IMG/VR virus record: IMGVR_UViG_3300000121_000010
Coordinates: 1 to 31,732 of that record
Source: a virus
DNA: 31,732 nt
Strand: one strand, 5' to 3'
Part shown: in pieces, positions 6,376 through 13,440 of the stretch
How the letters are laid out: each line of letters begins with the position of its first letter
Position numbering within the stretch: the stretch's first letter is position 1
Position numbers and translations under genes: made by a program
The notes under the pieces: generated by a model
Database searches by the model: none
The model's input: only the letters and a program-made list of their open reading frames with translations
Told to the model about the DNA's origin: nothing

Positions 6376-7029
6376 ATGGGAGTAAAAGTTAAACCAAAAA
6401 ACAAAAAAGCTGCAACATTAAAAGAAAAAGCGGAAGAAGTTAAAAAAAGAAATCCTGAAAGGGCAGAAAGATTAAAAAAACGCTCTGTAAAAGTATCGGT
6501 TAGAGCTGGGAAGAAGAAAGCAAAGGCAACAAAAACAAAATCTGCAAGATTAAGAGAAAAAGCGGCAGAAGTTAAAAAAAGAAATCCTGCTAGAGCAGAA
6601 AGATTAGAAAAGCGTTCTGTAAGAAAAGAAGGTAGAGAGAAGAAGAAGGAAGCAAGAGTAGACGTAAGGACTAAGCGCAAGATGGATCGCAAAACCACCT
6701 CAGCTTCAAAGGCTGCAGATGACGCAAAAAGCGCAAAAAGCGGTAGTAGAAAAGAAACAAGAAAGTTTAACAAAGTAGTAAAAAAAGTAGGGCAGCGAGA
6801 AAAACTTGCAGCAACTAAATCTGGTAAAAGAGTAGCAGCAGCAGCAAAAAGCAAGAGAGAGACAGCGGCGGCAGCTAAAAGAAAAGCCTCAAAAAAAGCC
6901 GGTACGGGAGGCGAAGAGGCACGCAAAACACGCAAGACAGGTGCTGCGAGTAAAGCGAGTAAAGCGGGTAAATCTGTAGGCAAAGCGGGCAAAACTGCTG
7001 CTGGAAAAATAATGGAAAGAGATTACTAA
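6376..7029 (+). CDS. Histone-like Lys/Arg/Ala-rich repeat protein
   Basis: This 217-aa protein is composed almost entirely of Lys, Arg, Ala and Glu. The N-terminal half carries two copies of a ~28-residue unit (L-K/R-E-K-A-x-E-V-K-K-R-N-P-x-R-A-E-R-L-x-K-R-S-V), 44 residues apart. The C-terminal half is Ala/Lys-rich like bacterial histone H1-type tails (AASKAKS, SKASKAGKSVGKAGKTAAGK). It probably binds nucleic acid, either condensing packaged DNA or acting as an internal head protein; this follows from composition only. Alternating charges in the repeat predict long helices. It ends the basic cluster and is followed by a 77-base gap. Confidence 0.75.
   Translation: MGVKVKPKNKKAATLKEKAEEVKKRNPERAERLKKRSVKVSVRAGKKKAKATKTKSARLREKAAEVKKRNPARAERLEKRSVRKEGREKKKEARVDVRTKRKMDRKTTSASKAADDAKSAKSGSRKETRKFNKVVKKVGQREKLAATKSGKRVAAAAKSKRETAAAAKRKASKKAGTGGEEARKTRKTGAASKASKAGKSVGKAGKTAAGKIMERDY
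6411..6493 (+). repeat. Intragenic direct repeat, copy 1 (basic repeat protein)
   Basis: From TGCAACATTA the segment matches 6543-6625 (start TGCAAGATTA) with an offset of 132 bases (44 codons). Both encode the same Lys/Arg/Glu helix unit containing KKRNP and RAERL, with a handful of mismatches. This indicates an internal duplication. Confidence 0.75.
6543..6625 (+). repeat. Intragenic direct repeat, copy 2 (basic repeat protein)
   Basis: Second copy of the unit at 6411-6493, in the same frame. Confidence 0.75.
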
Positions 7030-7076
7030 ATATAAACAAATAACAGAATAGGACTGTATAAACCTAGCTAAACATA

Positions 7077-7106
7077 AACAATAACAAAAACAAAAACAAA
7101 AACAAA
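7077..7106 (+). promoter_or_regulatory. A-rich ACAAAA-repeat translation leader
   Basis: AACAATAACAAAAACAAAAA and further ACAAAA units run directly into the ATG at 7107. The leader lacks G entirely and has no Shine-Dalgarno sequence. Unstructured A-rich leaders promote initiation in Bacteroidota, so this suggests strong translation of the downstream gene. Confidence 0.55.
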
Positions 7107-7385
7107 ATGGCAAAATTTATCGCAATTAAATCTTCAGGTGCTGGATTAGCAGGTGGAGATGTATTATTAGGAGTAGAAGGAATTATCGGTGTAAGCGCAG
7201 CGTCAGCAACAACAACTGTAGTTGAGTATGATGGCAAAGCAGCAACAATCACTCATTTAACTGTAGGCACAACGCCTTCAGTAAGAGATGCAGTTAACGC
7301 AGCATTAACGGCTAACCCGGGTGGGGTTAAAGCTAGAGTACAGCTACCAGTAGGTATTACTGTGAGCGCAATAGCAATAGCGTAA
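7107..7385 (+). CDS. Small probable structural protein (abundant-protein context)
   Basis: This 92-aa protein is rich in Ala, Val, Thr and Gly with a beta-strand pattern: MAKFIAIKSSG, a GDVLLGVEGIIGVSAASATTT-type stretch, VVEYDGKAATITHLTV and a hydrophobic C-terminus. Few charged residues and no membrane-length helix suggest a compact beta protein such as a decoration or virion surface protein. I do not recognise a named family with certainty. Support for high expression comes from its isolated setting: an ACAAAA-repeat leader in front and a strong terminator 14 bases behind it. Confidence 0.72.
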   Translation: MAKFIAIKSSGAGLAGGDVLLGVEGIIGVSAASATTTVVEYDGKAATITHLTVGTTPSVRDAVNAALTANPGGVKARVQLPVGITVSAIAIA

Positions 7386-7398
7386 TTATTTTTAATAA

Positions 7399-7427
7399 CC
7401 CTGCGGAGTAAAATTCGCGGGGTTTTT
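7399..7427 (+). terminator. Rho-independent terminator
   Basis: Stem CCCTGCG (7399-7405) pairs with CGCGGGG (7416-7422, one G-T pair), with a 10-base loop, then TTTTT. It lies between the 92-aa gene and the holin-like gene. Confidence 0.85.
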
Positions 7428-7441
7428 ATTAAACTAAGAAT

Positions 7442-7846
7442 ATGAGCAAAATAATTTCATGGTTAACTGGAGGACTTATCAAAGAAGTAGGTAATGTAAT
7501 CGACAGCTTAACCACCACAAAGGAAGAAAAACTTGAAATTAAAAAACAATTGCAGGTTATTCTTGAAAAAGCCGAGGCTAACGCTCAGGTAGAAGTTACT
7601 TCAAGATGGAAGTCAGACATGAGCTCTGACAGTTTCCTTTCAAAAAATATTCGGCCAATGGTATTGATATACCTAACGTTTATATTTTCTGTATTAGCAT
7701 TCGCTGATGGAAATATAGGCCAATTTAAAATAGCTGAAGCATACATACCTATTTTTCAAACATTGTTGGTTACCGTTTACGGAGCCTACTTTGTAGGTAG
7801 ATCTTGGGAAAAAGGCCGTAAGATAATGAATAATAAAGACAAATAG
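7442..7846 (+). CDS. Holin-like membrane protein (GTA/3TM holin type)
   Basis: This 134-aa protein starts MSKIISWLTGG followed by a charged helix (about 17-58) with TTTKEEKLEIKKQLQ. Then SFLSKNIRPMVLIYLTFIFSV begins a hydrophobic segment (about 71-89), and a second lies at about 102-119 (IPIFQTLLVTVYGAYFVGRS), ending in a Lys-rich tail. The RPMV-plus-two-membrane-segments arrangement and the W-K-x-D-M linker match the family called holin of 3TMs, for gene-transfer release. It would permeabilise the inner membrane so the M15 endolysin (5410) reaches peptidoglycan. Lysis genes are thus split by about 1.6 kb of basic and structural genes. A terminator lies just upstream and promoter P3 just downstream. 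Confidence 0.83.
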   Translation: MSKIISWLTGGLIKEVGNVIDSLTTTKEEKLEIKKQLQVILEKAEANAQVEVTSRWKSDMSSDSFLSKNIRPMVLIYLTFIFSVLAFADGNIGQFKIAEAYIPIFQTLLVTVYGAYFVGRSWEKGRKIMNNKDK

Positions 7847-7847
7847 A

Positions 7848-7883
7848 GTAGTTTTACAAGATTTCGTGTAATTATATAATAAA
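7848..7883 (+). promoter_or_regulatory. Putative phage promoter P3 (exported protein gene)
   Basis: GTAGTTTT at 7848-7855 and GTAATTATATAATA at 7868-7881, at the standard 20-base offset. CGTGTAATTATATAATAAA at 7865-7883 is identical to the groEL promoter. It starts 2 bases after the holin stop and lies 25 bases before the ATG at 7909. Confidence 0.75.
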
Positions 7884-7908
7884 TATAATAACAATTAAAT
7901 CTAATACT

Positions 7909-8253
7909 ATGAAAAATCTAATTATTGCATTATTTATTACGCTAGCATCATTTACAGTAAAAGCACAAGAACAGTTTAATGGAATCTGGGCAAATAGTGG
8001 CTCTTCATACATGAAAACTATTCTAGCCAGCGAATATAGTGTAATACAGGTATACAATACTAGCTTTGAAGAATATAGAGTAATAAATGAAAAAGTTATA
8101 CCAGGCGATCATACAACGTTTAGCACGGAATTGTATAATAAATCAAATGGATATAGAGTAAATATAAAGTACATATTAAAAGATGCTGACACTATAGAAA
8201 TAGTTTCGTCTGGGTCTTTAAATAGAACAGACACACTAACAAGATTATACTAA
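7909..8253 (+). CDS. Exported small protein with signal peptide, unknown function
   Basis: This 114-aa protein begins MKNLIIALFITLASFTVKAQ, a clear Sec signal peptide with the Bacteroidota-style cleavage site after KA (about residue 19). The mature ~95 residues (QEQFNGIWANSGSSYMKTI onward) have an alternating pattern predicting an all-beta domain and no Cys, so it is not a lipoprotein. GIW near the start resembles small lipocalin-like or lipid-binding beta-barrels in flavobacteria, but that is weak. It is probably secreted to the periplasm or envelope. It has its own promoter, suggesting expression independent of the surrounding structural genes. A superinfection or envelope-modification role is possible but unproven. 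Confidence 0.82.
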   Translation: MKNLIIALFITLASFTVKAQEQFNGIWANSGSSYMKTILASEYSVIQVYNTSFEEYRVINEKVIPGDHTTFSTELYNKSNGYRVNIKYILKDADTIEIVSSGSLNRTDTLTRLY

Positions 8254-8261
8254 AAAAAATT

Positions 8262-9374
8262 ATGGCTTATAAGCAAATTTTCGGCAGAGACAATTTAAAA
8301 AATGAAAATATATCTGCTCTTACGAACGGGGGTGATACTCCTGTAACGGATCCAGTATCAACGGATCCCAAGGAAAAGAAGAAACCTAAAAGTACTTCAA
8401 CTACCGCCACCACTTCTGTGAAAGGAACTGATCCTAATATTCCAGGAAGTAAACGCAAAGGCAGAATATTTACAGATACGGTAACCACTGTTTATGATGG
8501 CACAACTGGAACTGAAAAGCCTGGTAAACCTACGGGACCTACTCAACCTTTTAACAATCCAGCAGTACCTGGACAAACTTACCAGGAATTTATAGATGCA
8601 CCTCCGGGTTCTCCGGGTAAACCAGCCAAACCTACAAAAACGCCTGATACTCCAGGAAGAACAAGTGTAACTAGTTCGACTAGATTCGTAGCGGATCCAC
8701 TAGCAATGCCAATAAGTTTACAATCTGAAGGGCCTAGCCATAAGTTTGATATGCCTAAAGGAGAGCCTCTTGATTTTTCTAAAGATGGTTCAAAACCTTT
8801 TTCGGATCTTGTAGCCATAAAAGTTTCCCGAGGAGGAGGGGGCTCCGAAGCGAGTGATAGCAATAGGCCAAGAAGAATGATGGGTACACTTGTTGACGGT
8901 GGTTTGCGGGAGCGTACTATGGAGGAAACAGTTGCTACCCGTGGGGAAGCATCTCGTCTTAAGGCGCTAGTAAGATACAACAACTCTGAGTTAAGAGACA
9001 GATACAGCCCTGAAAACATAACCAAAAACTGGAAAGGAAATGCTCCGGGGCTGGAAAACGCGTTGGAAAGAGGCAGAAATCTCATCAATAACAATTTGTC
9101 GACAGTAGATGGTTTTAGGGATGTTTATGATGCAGAAGCTGCAACTATACAGGGAGGCCAAACTCGGGTTAACAACAAAAATAGGCCAGCAAAAAATGCG
9201 GCGGAAAAAGAAAAACGATCAAAATTAAAAGCACAGAAAGGAGCAGATGCCGCTGCAAAAGCTGCTGCGCTAAAAGCTAAGCGAGATAAAGAAAGAGCAG
9301 CTAAAGTTGCGGCTATAGAAAAAAAGAAAAAAGAAAGAGCAGCTAAAGTTGCAAAAAACAAAAAACGTAACTAA
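8262..9374 (+). CDS. Hypothetical protein, disordered with basic coiled-coil C-terminus
   Basis: This 370-aa protein has a long Pro/Thr/Gly/Lys-rich, probably disordered N-terminal half (PGKPTGPTQPF, GSPGKPAKPTKTPDTPG). The centre, about residues 225-295, carries RASL-like charged helices (TRGEASRLKALVRYNNSELRD). The C-terminal Ala/Lys tail (about 310-370), with repeated KERAAKVA units, is likely an extended helix. No known domain is recognised. The composition links it to the basic proteins at 5800-7029. It starts after CTAAAAAAAATT with no Shine-Dalgarno, eight bases after the exported protein gene, so promoter P3 may also drive it. Confidence 0.7.
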   Translation: MAYKQIFGRDNLKNENISALTNGGDTPVTDPVSTDPKEKKKPKSTSTTATTSVKGTDPNIPGSKRKGRIFTDTVTTVYDGTTGTEKPGKPTGPTQPFNNPAVPGQTYQEFIDAPPGSPGKPAKPTKTPDTPGRTSVTSSTRFVADPLAMPISLQSEGPSHKFDMPKGEPLDFSKDGSKPFSDLVAIKVSRGGGGSEASDSNRPRRMMGTLVDGGLRERTMEETVATRGEASRLKALVRYNNSELRDRYSPENITKNWKGNAPGLENALERGRNLINNNLSTVDGFRDVYDAEAATIQGGQTRVNNKNRPAKNAAEKEKRSKLKAQKGADAAAKAAALKAKRDKERAAKVAAIEKKKKERAAKVAKNKKRN

Positions 9375-9392
9375 CTAATAAAAACAATAATT

Positions 9393-9884
9393 ATGGCATT
9401 TAAAATGACGCCGGGGATTAAAGGTAGTCCCGCAAATAGCTCGATGATGAACGGGGGCTGTGGAGGAGACGGACAACCACCTTGCCCGCCTAGATTTCAA
9501 GCAGAAAAAATGATGGCACCGGTAGCGGATAGATCTTCTAGTGCTAGATCTAAAGCTACTAAAGCAAAAAAGAAAGTTGTAGCACCACCACCGCCGCCAA
9601 AACCGGTTAAGCTTAAAGTGAACCTGCCAAAGGGTTTTGAAATGGACAAAAAGACTGCGCAGCAATTTGAAATGGCATTTGAAGATCTATCTGGTTATAA
9701 AAATCAGGAAGCACTAGATAGTGCTGTTATGCGATTTATTAAAAAGTATAGCGGACCTAATGCCAATCCTGGTGAGGGACCTGTTATTAGACCACCTGGT
9801 AAATTTGACCCAGAAGCTGGTATTGGCGAAGAAAGCGCAGAAGCAGTGCCTGTTAAAGGAGTAGCGGCTAAAATAGCAAAATAA
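9393..9884 (+). CDS. Hypothetical protein with Cys-rich N-terminus and Pro linker
   Basis: This 163-aa protein starts MAFKMTPGIKGSPANSS followed by GGCGGDGQPPCPPRFQ (two Cys), a Lys-rich patch, a poly-Pro run (APPPPPKPVK, about 67-76) and a more folded segment around 79-125 (LPKGFEMDKKTAQQFEMAFEDL, then a helix ending in MRFIKKYSG). The C-terminal 35 residues look disordered. No function is recognised. The sequence style is like other linker or minor virion proteins in this region. It is separated by 18 bases from the preceding gene. Confidence 0.68.
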   Translation: MAFKMTPGIKGSPANSSMMNGGCGGDGQPPCPPRFQAEKMMAPVADRSSSARSKATKAKKKVVAPPPPPKPVKLKVNLPKGFEMDKKTAQQFEMAFEDLSGYKNQEALDSAVMRFIKKYSGPNANPGEGPVIRPPGKFDPEAGIGEESAEAVPVKGVAAKIAK

Positions 9885-9916
9885 AAATTAATAATTAATA
9901 ATTAAATTAAATCAAA

Positions 9917-10174
9917 ATGAGTAAAGTAAAAAAGATGGAGGTAACTCCAAAGGCGATCACTAAAGACGAGTTAAAAAAAGTTACAGAGCTGCAAACAGAG
10001 CTGCAATCGTATTTAGCTAACATTGGTGTATTAGAAGTGCAAAAAGCTAAAGCTATTTTTCAAGTAAACATGATTGAAAAAGAAATGGGTGAGGTTAAAA
10101 AAGATATTGAGGCTAATTATGGCCCAGTTAATATTAATCTTTCTGATGGAACTTACGAGGAAATTAAAGAGTAA
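9917..10174 (+). CDS. Small coiled-coil protein
   Basis: This 85-aa protein has a central heptad-like helix (about 17-68: ELKKVTELQTELQSYLANIG and onward through EVKKDIEANYG), then a short terminal strand VNINLSDGTYEEI. I recall similar short helical proteins ending in a YG-x-V-N-I-N-L-x-x-G motif upstream of terminases in marine phages, with no assigned function. The start lies after an AT-only spacer (9885-9916). The next gene begins three bases after the stop. Confidence 0.75.
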   Translation: MSKVKKMEVTPKAITKDELKKVTELQTELQSYLANIGVLEVQKAKAIFQVNMIEKEMGEVKKDIEANYGPVNINLSDGTYEEIKE

Positions 10175-10177
10175 GTT

Positions 10178-10405
10178 ATGGAAAGTGTTATAAGAAAAAT
10201 TAGTATCGGGGCTGACTATAAAAACGAAGCAATGCACTACTCTGTTAAACAGACAGTTTACGGCGGTCACGAAATTTCTCATATAATATTTGAAGAGTCT
10301 GATAATTCTTATAACATATTTATTAAGAAAGTAGATGAGATAATGCCATGGAAGAAGTTTAATTCTAACATGGCAATATCCGTTGAGTATGACCTAGAGT
10401 ATTAA
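10178..10405 (+). CDS. Hypothetical small protein
   Basis: This 75-aa protein has mixed alpha/beta character: ESVIRKISIGADYKNEAMHY, then VYGGHEISHIIFEESDNSYNIFIKKVDE. No motif is recognised. Its stop overlaps the next start by one base (TAATG), which couples it to the tandem GroES-like protein. Function unknown. Confidence 0.75.
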   Translation: MESVIRKISIGADYKNEAMHYSVKQTVYGGHEISHIIFEESDNSYNIFIKKVDEIMPWKKFNSNMAISVEYDLEY

Positions 10406-11010
10406 TGCGAAGTATATATGACTTTATCATAAAGCCGGTAGGTGAAAGATATGATAACAAGGTCGAACTAGGAGAGCATACCTTGATAACAAATAGCTCT
10501 ATAGAAAGTTTCAAGCACGTTAACAATGTTGCTGAGGTAGTAGAAACCCCCGCGGCATTCGCAACACCTATTAAGAAGGGTGATTTAGTAATAATACACC
10601 ACAATGTTTTTAGGGTGTTTTATGACATGAAAGGAACTAAGAAAAACAGTAGATCGTTTTTAAAAGACGGTTTGTTCTTTTGTAGCATTGACCAAATATA
10701 TTTGTACAAGAAAAGTAAAACTTGGAAATCATTTGGAGATAGATGCTTTGTTGCCCCCGTTAAAAATAAAGACATTTTAAGCAACCAAAAAACAGCTGAC
10801 CTTATTGGTATACTGAAAATAGGTAATAGCTCCTTAAAGGAGTCTGGAATCAATCCAGGGGATATAATAGGGTTTACGCCAAATAGCGAATGGGAGTTTG
10901 TTATAGACGACCAGATTATGTATTGTATGAAATCAAATGATATTGTTATAAAGTATGAACTCGATAGAAACGAAGAGGAGTATAATAGCCGCTGGGCACA
11001 AAGCAATTAA
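10405..11010 (+). CDS. Two-domain (tandem) GroES-like protein
   Basis: This 201-aa protein reads as two consecutive GroES-type beta-barrels. Repeat one (about 5-102) has DFIIKPVGERY, a loop with HTLITNSSIES, NVAEVVETP, then PIKKGDLVIIHHNVFR and SIDQIYLYKK. Repeat two (about 112-185) has DRCFVAPVKNKD, DLIGILKIGNSSLKESGI, NPGDIIGFTPNSEWEF and NDIVIKY. Each has the GroES signature order: edge strand, loop, VG-like turn, GD-hydrophobic strand, closing strand. This is a fold-level inference by eye. It may be a second co-chaperonin for the phage GroEL (2483) or a structural use of the fold. It lies in the packaging operon and overlaps the small terminase-like gene by 56 bases. Confidence 0.68.
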   Translation: MRSIYDFIIKPVGERYDNKVELGEHTLITNSSIESFKHVNNVAEVVETPAAFATPIKKGDLVIIHHNVFRVFYDMKGTKKNSRSFLKDGLFFCSIDQIYLYKKSKTWKSFGDRCFVAPVKNKDILSNQKTADLIGILKIGNSSLKESGINPGDIIGFTPNSEWEFVIDDQIMYCMKSNDIVIKYELDRNEEEYNSRWAQSN

Positions 11011-11227
11011 AGAATTAGTAAAGGTAGCAGAGGAAAAGATCGTTGACTCAGAGGAAGATATATCAGCTGACAGACTTAAAAATGCTGCCGCTACTAAGAA
11101 GCTTTGTATATTAGATGCTTTTGAAATATTAAATAGGATACAGGAAGAAGAAAGTATGATTAACGAAGCAACTAAAACTTCGGATAAACCTGTATTTAAA
11201 GGCTTTGCGGAAGGGAGATCTAAATAA
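10955..11227 (+). CDS. Probable small terminase subunit or analogue
   Basis: This 90-aa, mostly helical protein contains AGHKAIKELVKVAEEKI (about 13-29) and ISADRLKNAAATKKLCILDAFEILNRIQ (about 36-63). Proteins with the ADRLKNAAATKKL-A-x-x-DAFEIL pattern sit immediately upstream of terminase genes in marine phages as I recall, so a DNA-recognition or small-terminase role is the best guess. It is short for a complete TerS and lacks an obvious helix-turn-helix. Its start lies 56 bases inside the preceding gene; no later ATG gives a protein covering the conserved helices. It overlaps TerL by one base (TAATG). Confidence 0.65.
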   Translation: MNSIETKRSIIAAGHKAIKELVKVAEEKIVDSEEDISADRLKNAAATKKLCILDAFEILNRIQEEESMINEATKTSDKPVFKGFAEGRSK

Positions 11228-13437
11228 TGGCTTATAAACAAAAATTATATAGTATAGTCAAAGACTATATTAGACCCCAAGCGATTAAAAAGAAAAACCG
11301 TTATTCAAAATGGGAGTATGGCTATGACAAAGAACATGATGTTGTTGTTATAAGCAAAACCGGAAAAATAGGTGATATATATTTAATAAGCGGAGTGCAT
11401 ATTGCATTACCGTTATTACAAGACAAACCTGACAAAGGTGTAAATAAGTGGAAAGCCAAAGCTTATCCAAAAGAATTAAGTAAAATAAAAAGCGAAGCTG
11501 ATTGGGTTAAATATCCAAATGCTTTCAAAGAAAAATGGCATGGGTATATTGATGAAGAGTTTAACAGGCGCGAAGAAGGTTTTTGGTTTTATAATCAAAA
11601 TAAGCCTACTTACATTACTGGTACTCACTACATGTACTTGCAGTGGTCCAAAATTGACGTTGGGCAACCTGACTTTAGGGAATCAAACAGATTATTCTAC
11701 ATATTCTGGGAAGCTTGCAAAGCAGACAGCAGATGCTACGGCATGTGCTACCTTAAGAATAGAAGATCAGGATTTTCTTTCATGGCTTCCGGCGAGACAG
11801 TTAACCAAGCAACAATATCTTCGGATGCTCGATTTGGTATATTGTCCAAATCTGGACCCGATGCAAAGAAGATGTTTACAGACAAAGTTGTACCAATATC
11901 GGTTAACTATCCATTCTTCTTTAAACCAATCCAGGATGGGATGGACCGTCCAAAAACAGAACTTGCATACAGGGTTCCCGCCTCCAAATTCACAAGAAGG
12001 AAACTTGACGCCAACGCGGTACCAGAAGAAATCACCGGCCTTGACACAACGGTCGACTGGAAAAACACAGGTGACAACTCGTACGATGGTGAAAAACTAA
12101 AACTATTAGTCCACGACGAAAGCGGTAAATGGGAAAGACCTACAAACATACTTAATAACTGGCGAGTAACTAAAACTTGTTTAAGATTAGGTAGTAGGGT
12201 TATTGGTAAGTGTATGATGGGATCTACATCTAACTCTTTAGATAAAGGAGGCAAAAACTTTAAAAAATTATACGATAGTTCTGACGTAACAAATAGGAAC
12301 AAAAATGGCCAAACAAAAAGTGGTTTATATAAATTGTTTATTCCAATGGAATGGAATTACGAAGGATTTATAGACGAATACGGTTGGCCTGTGTTTGAAA
12401 CGCCAAAAAAAGAAACAGAGGGGCCTCACGGAACCTCTATTGAGGAGGGCGTTATTAATCACTGGGAAAATGAAGTTGAAGGTTTAAAAGACGATCCGGA
12501 TGCATTAAACGAATATTATCGTCAATTTCCAAGAACAGAACAGCATGCGTTCAGAGATGAATCAAAACAATCTATATTTAACTTAACAAAGATATATCAA
12601 CAAATAGATTATAACGAAGAGTTAAGAAACAATACGATGGTTACGCAAGGTAACTTCCAATGGAAAAACGGTATAAAGGATACTGAGGTAATATTTTATC
12701 CTAACAAAGATGGCAGATTTTATATTACATGGGTGCCTAACCAAGAACAGCAAAACAATATAATAATAAAAAATGGTATTAAATATCCAGGAAATGAGCA
12801 CATGGGTGCCTTTGGTTGTGACAGTTACGATATTAGTGGTGTCGTTGGCGGCGGCGGCTCTAACGGAGCTTTACACGGATTAACTAAGTTTTCAATGGAG
12901 GATGTCCCTCCAAATCATTTCTTTTTAGAATATATTGCAAGGCCTTCTACAGCTGAAATGTTTTTTGAAGATGTATTAATGGCTATGGTATTCTACGGAA
13001 TGCCTATACTTGCGGAAAACAACAAGCCGCGATTACTTTATTATATAAGAAGAAGAGGTTATAGAGGTTACTCTATGAATAGACCAGACAGAACATATAA
13101 TAAGTTATCAGTGTCAGAAAGAGAAGTAGGAGGAATACCTAATTCAAGTGAAGATATAAAACAAGCGCATGCATCTGCTATTGAAACCTATATAGAAGAT
13201 TTTGTAGGAGAAAAAGTAGACGGTTATGGAGATGTTTATTTGCAAAGAACATTACAAGATTGGGCTAGGTTTGACATAAATAACAGAACGAAGCATGATG
13301 CGTCTATAAGTTCAGGGCTAGCCTTAATGGCTTGCAATAAACACAGGTATACACCTAGAGCAGCAATGCAAAAAAAGGTATACACCTTAGGATTTAAAAA
13401 ATACAATAACGAGGGAGCTACTTCAAAAATAATATAA
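11227..13437 (+). CDS. terL: Terminase large subunit (TerL)
   Basis: This 736-aa protein packages DNA as ATPase and nuclease. The ATPase domain has a divergent Walker A-like segment KNRRSGFSFMASGE (about 176-189), Walker B LLVHDES (about 292-298, with the Asp-Glu pair) and a coupling motif GSTSN (about 332-336). A DALNEYYRQFPRTEQHAF segment links to the RNase H-like nuclease, with AFGCDSYD (Asp532) as the first acidic site and KHDASISSG (Asp691) as the likely last. It is longer than typical 450-600 aa TerLs, mostly through an N-terminal extension of about 150 residues. Upstream is the small-terminase-like gene with a one-base overlap; the portal follows after tandem TAATAA stops. Confidence 0.9.
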   Translation: MAYKQKLYSIVKDYIRPQAIKKKNRYSKWEYGYDKEHDVVVISKTGKIGDIYLISGVHIALPLLQDKPDKGVNKWKAKAYPKELSKIKSEADWVKYPNAFKEKWHGYIDEEFNRREEGFWFYNQNKPTYITGTHYMYLQWSKIDVGQPDFRESNRLFYIFWEACKADSRCYGMCYLKNRRSGFSFMASGETVNQATISSDARFGILSKSGPDAKKMFTDKVVPISVNYPFFFKPIQDGMDRPKTELAYRVPASKFTRRKLDANAVPEEITGLDTTVDWKNTGDNSYDGEKLKLLVHDESGKWERPTNILNNWRVTKTCLRLGSRVIGKCMMGSTSNSLDKGGKNFKKLYDSSDVTNRNKNGQTKSGLYKLFIPMEWNYEGFIDEYGWPVFETPKKETEGPHGTSIEEGVINHWENEVEGLKDDPDALNEYYRQFPRTEQHAFRDESKQSIFNLTKIYQQIDYNEELRNNTMVTQGNFQWKNGIKDTEVIFYPNKDGRFYITWVPNQEQQNNIIIKNGIKYPGNEHMGAFGCDSYDISGVVGGGGSNGALHGLTKFSMEDVPPNHFFLEYIARPSTAEMFFEDVLMAMVFYGMPILAENNKPRLLYYIRRRGYRGYSMNRPDRTYNKLSVSEREVGGIPNSSEDIKQAHASAIETYIEDFVGEKVDGYGDVYLQRTLQDWARFDINNRTKHDASISSGLALMACNKHRYTPRAAMQKKVYTLGFKKYNNEGATSKII

Positions 13438-13440
13438 TAA

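Noticed and set aside
6237-6992. Minus-strand open frame of 251 aa opposite the basic gene
   Set aside because: The hydrophobic Leu/Phe/Ala composition is the mirror image of Lys/Arg-rich coding DNA, and it conflicts with four tiled + strand genes.
7050-7062. TATAAA-like promoter before the 92-aa gene
   Set aside because: A single AT-rich hexamer without a supporting second box; not distinguishable from background here.
8262-11241. Shared MAYKQ N-terminus of the 370-aa protein and TerL
   Set aside because: Only five residues are shared and the sequences diverge immediately; likely chance.
11519-12100. 193-aa + strand frame inside terL
   Set aside because: Out-of-frame shadow with a low-complexity Thr/Gln translation, inside a conserved terminase.
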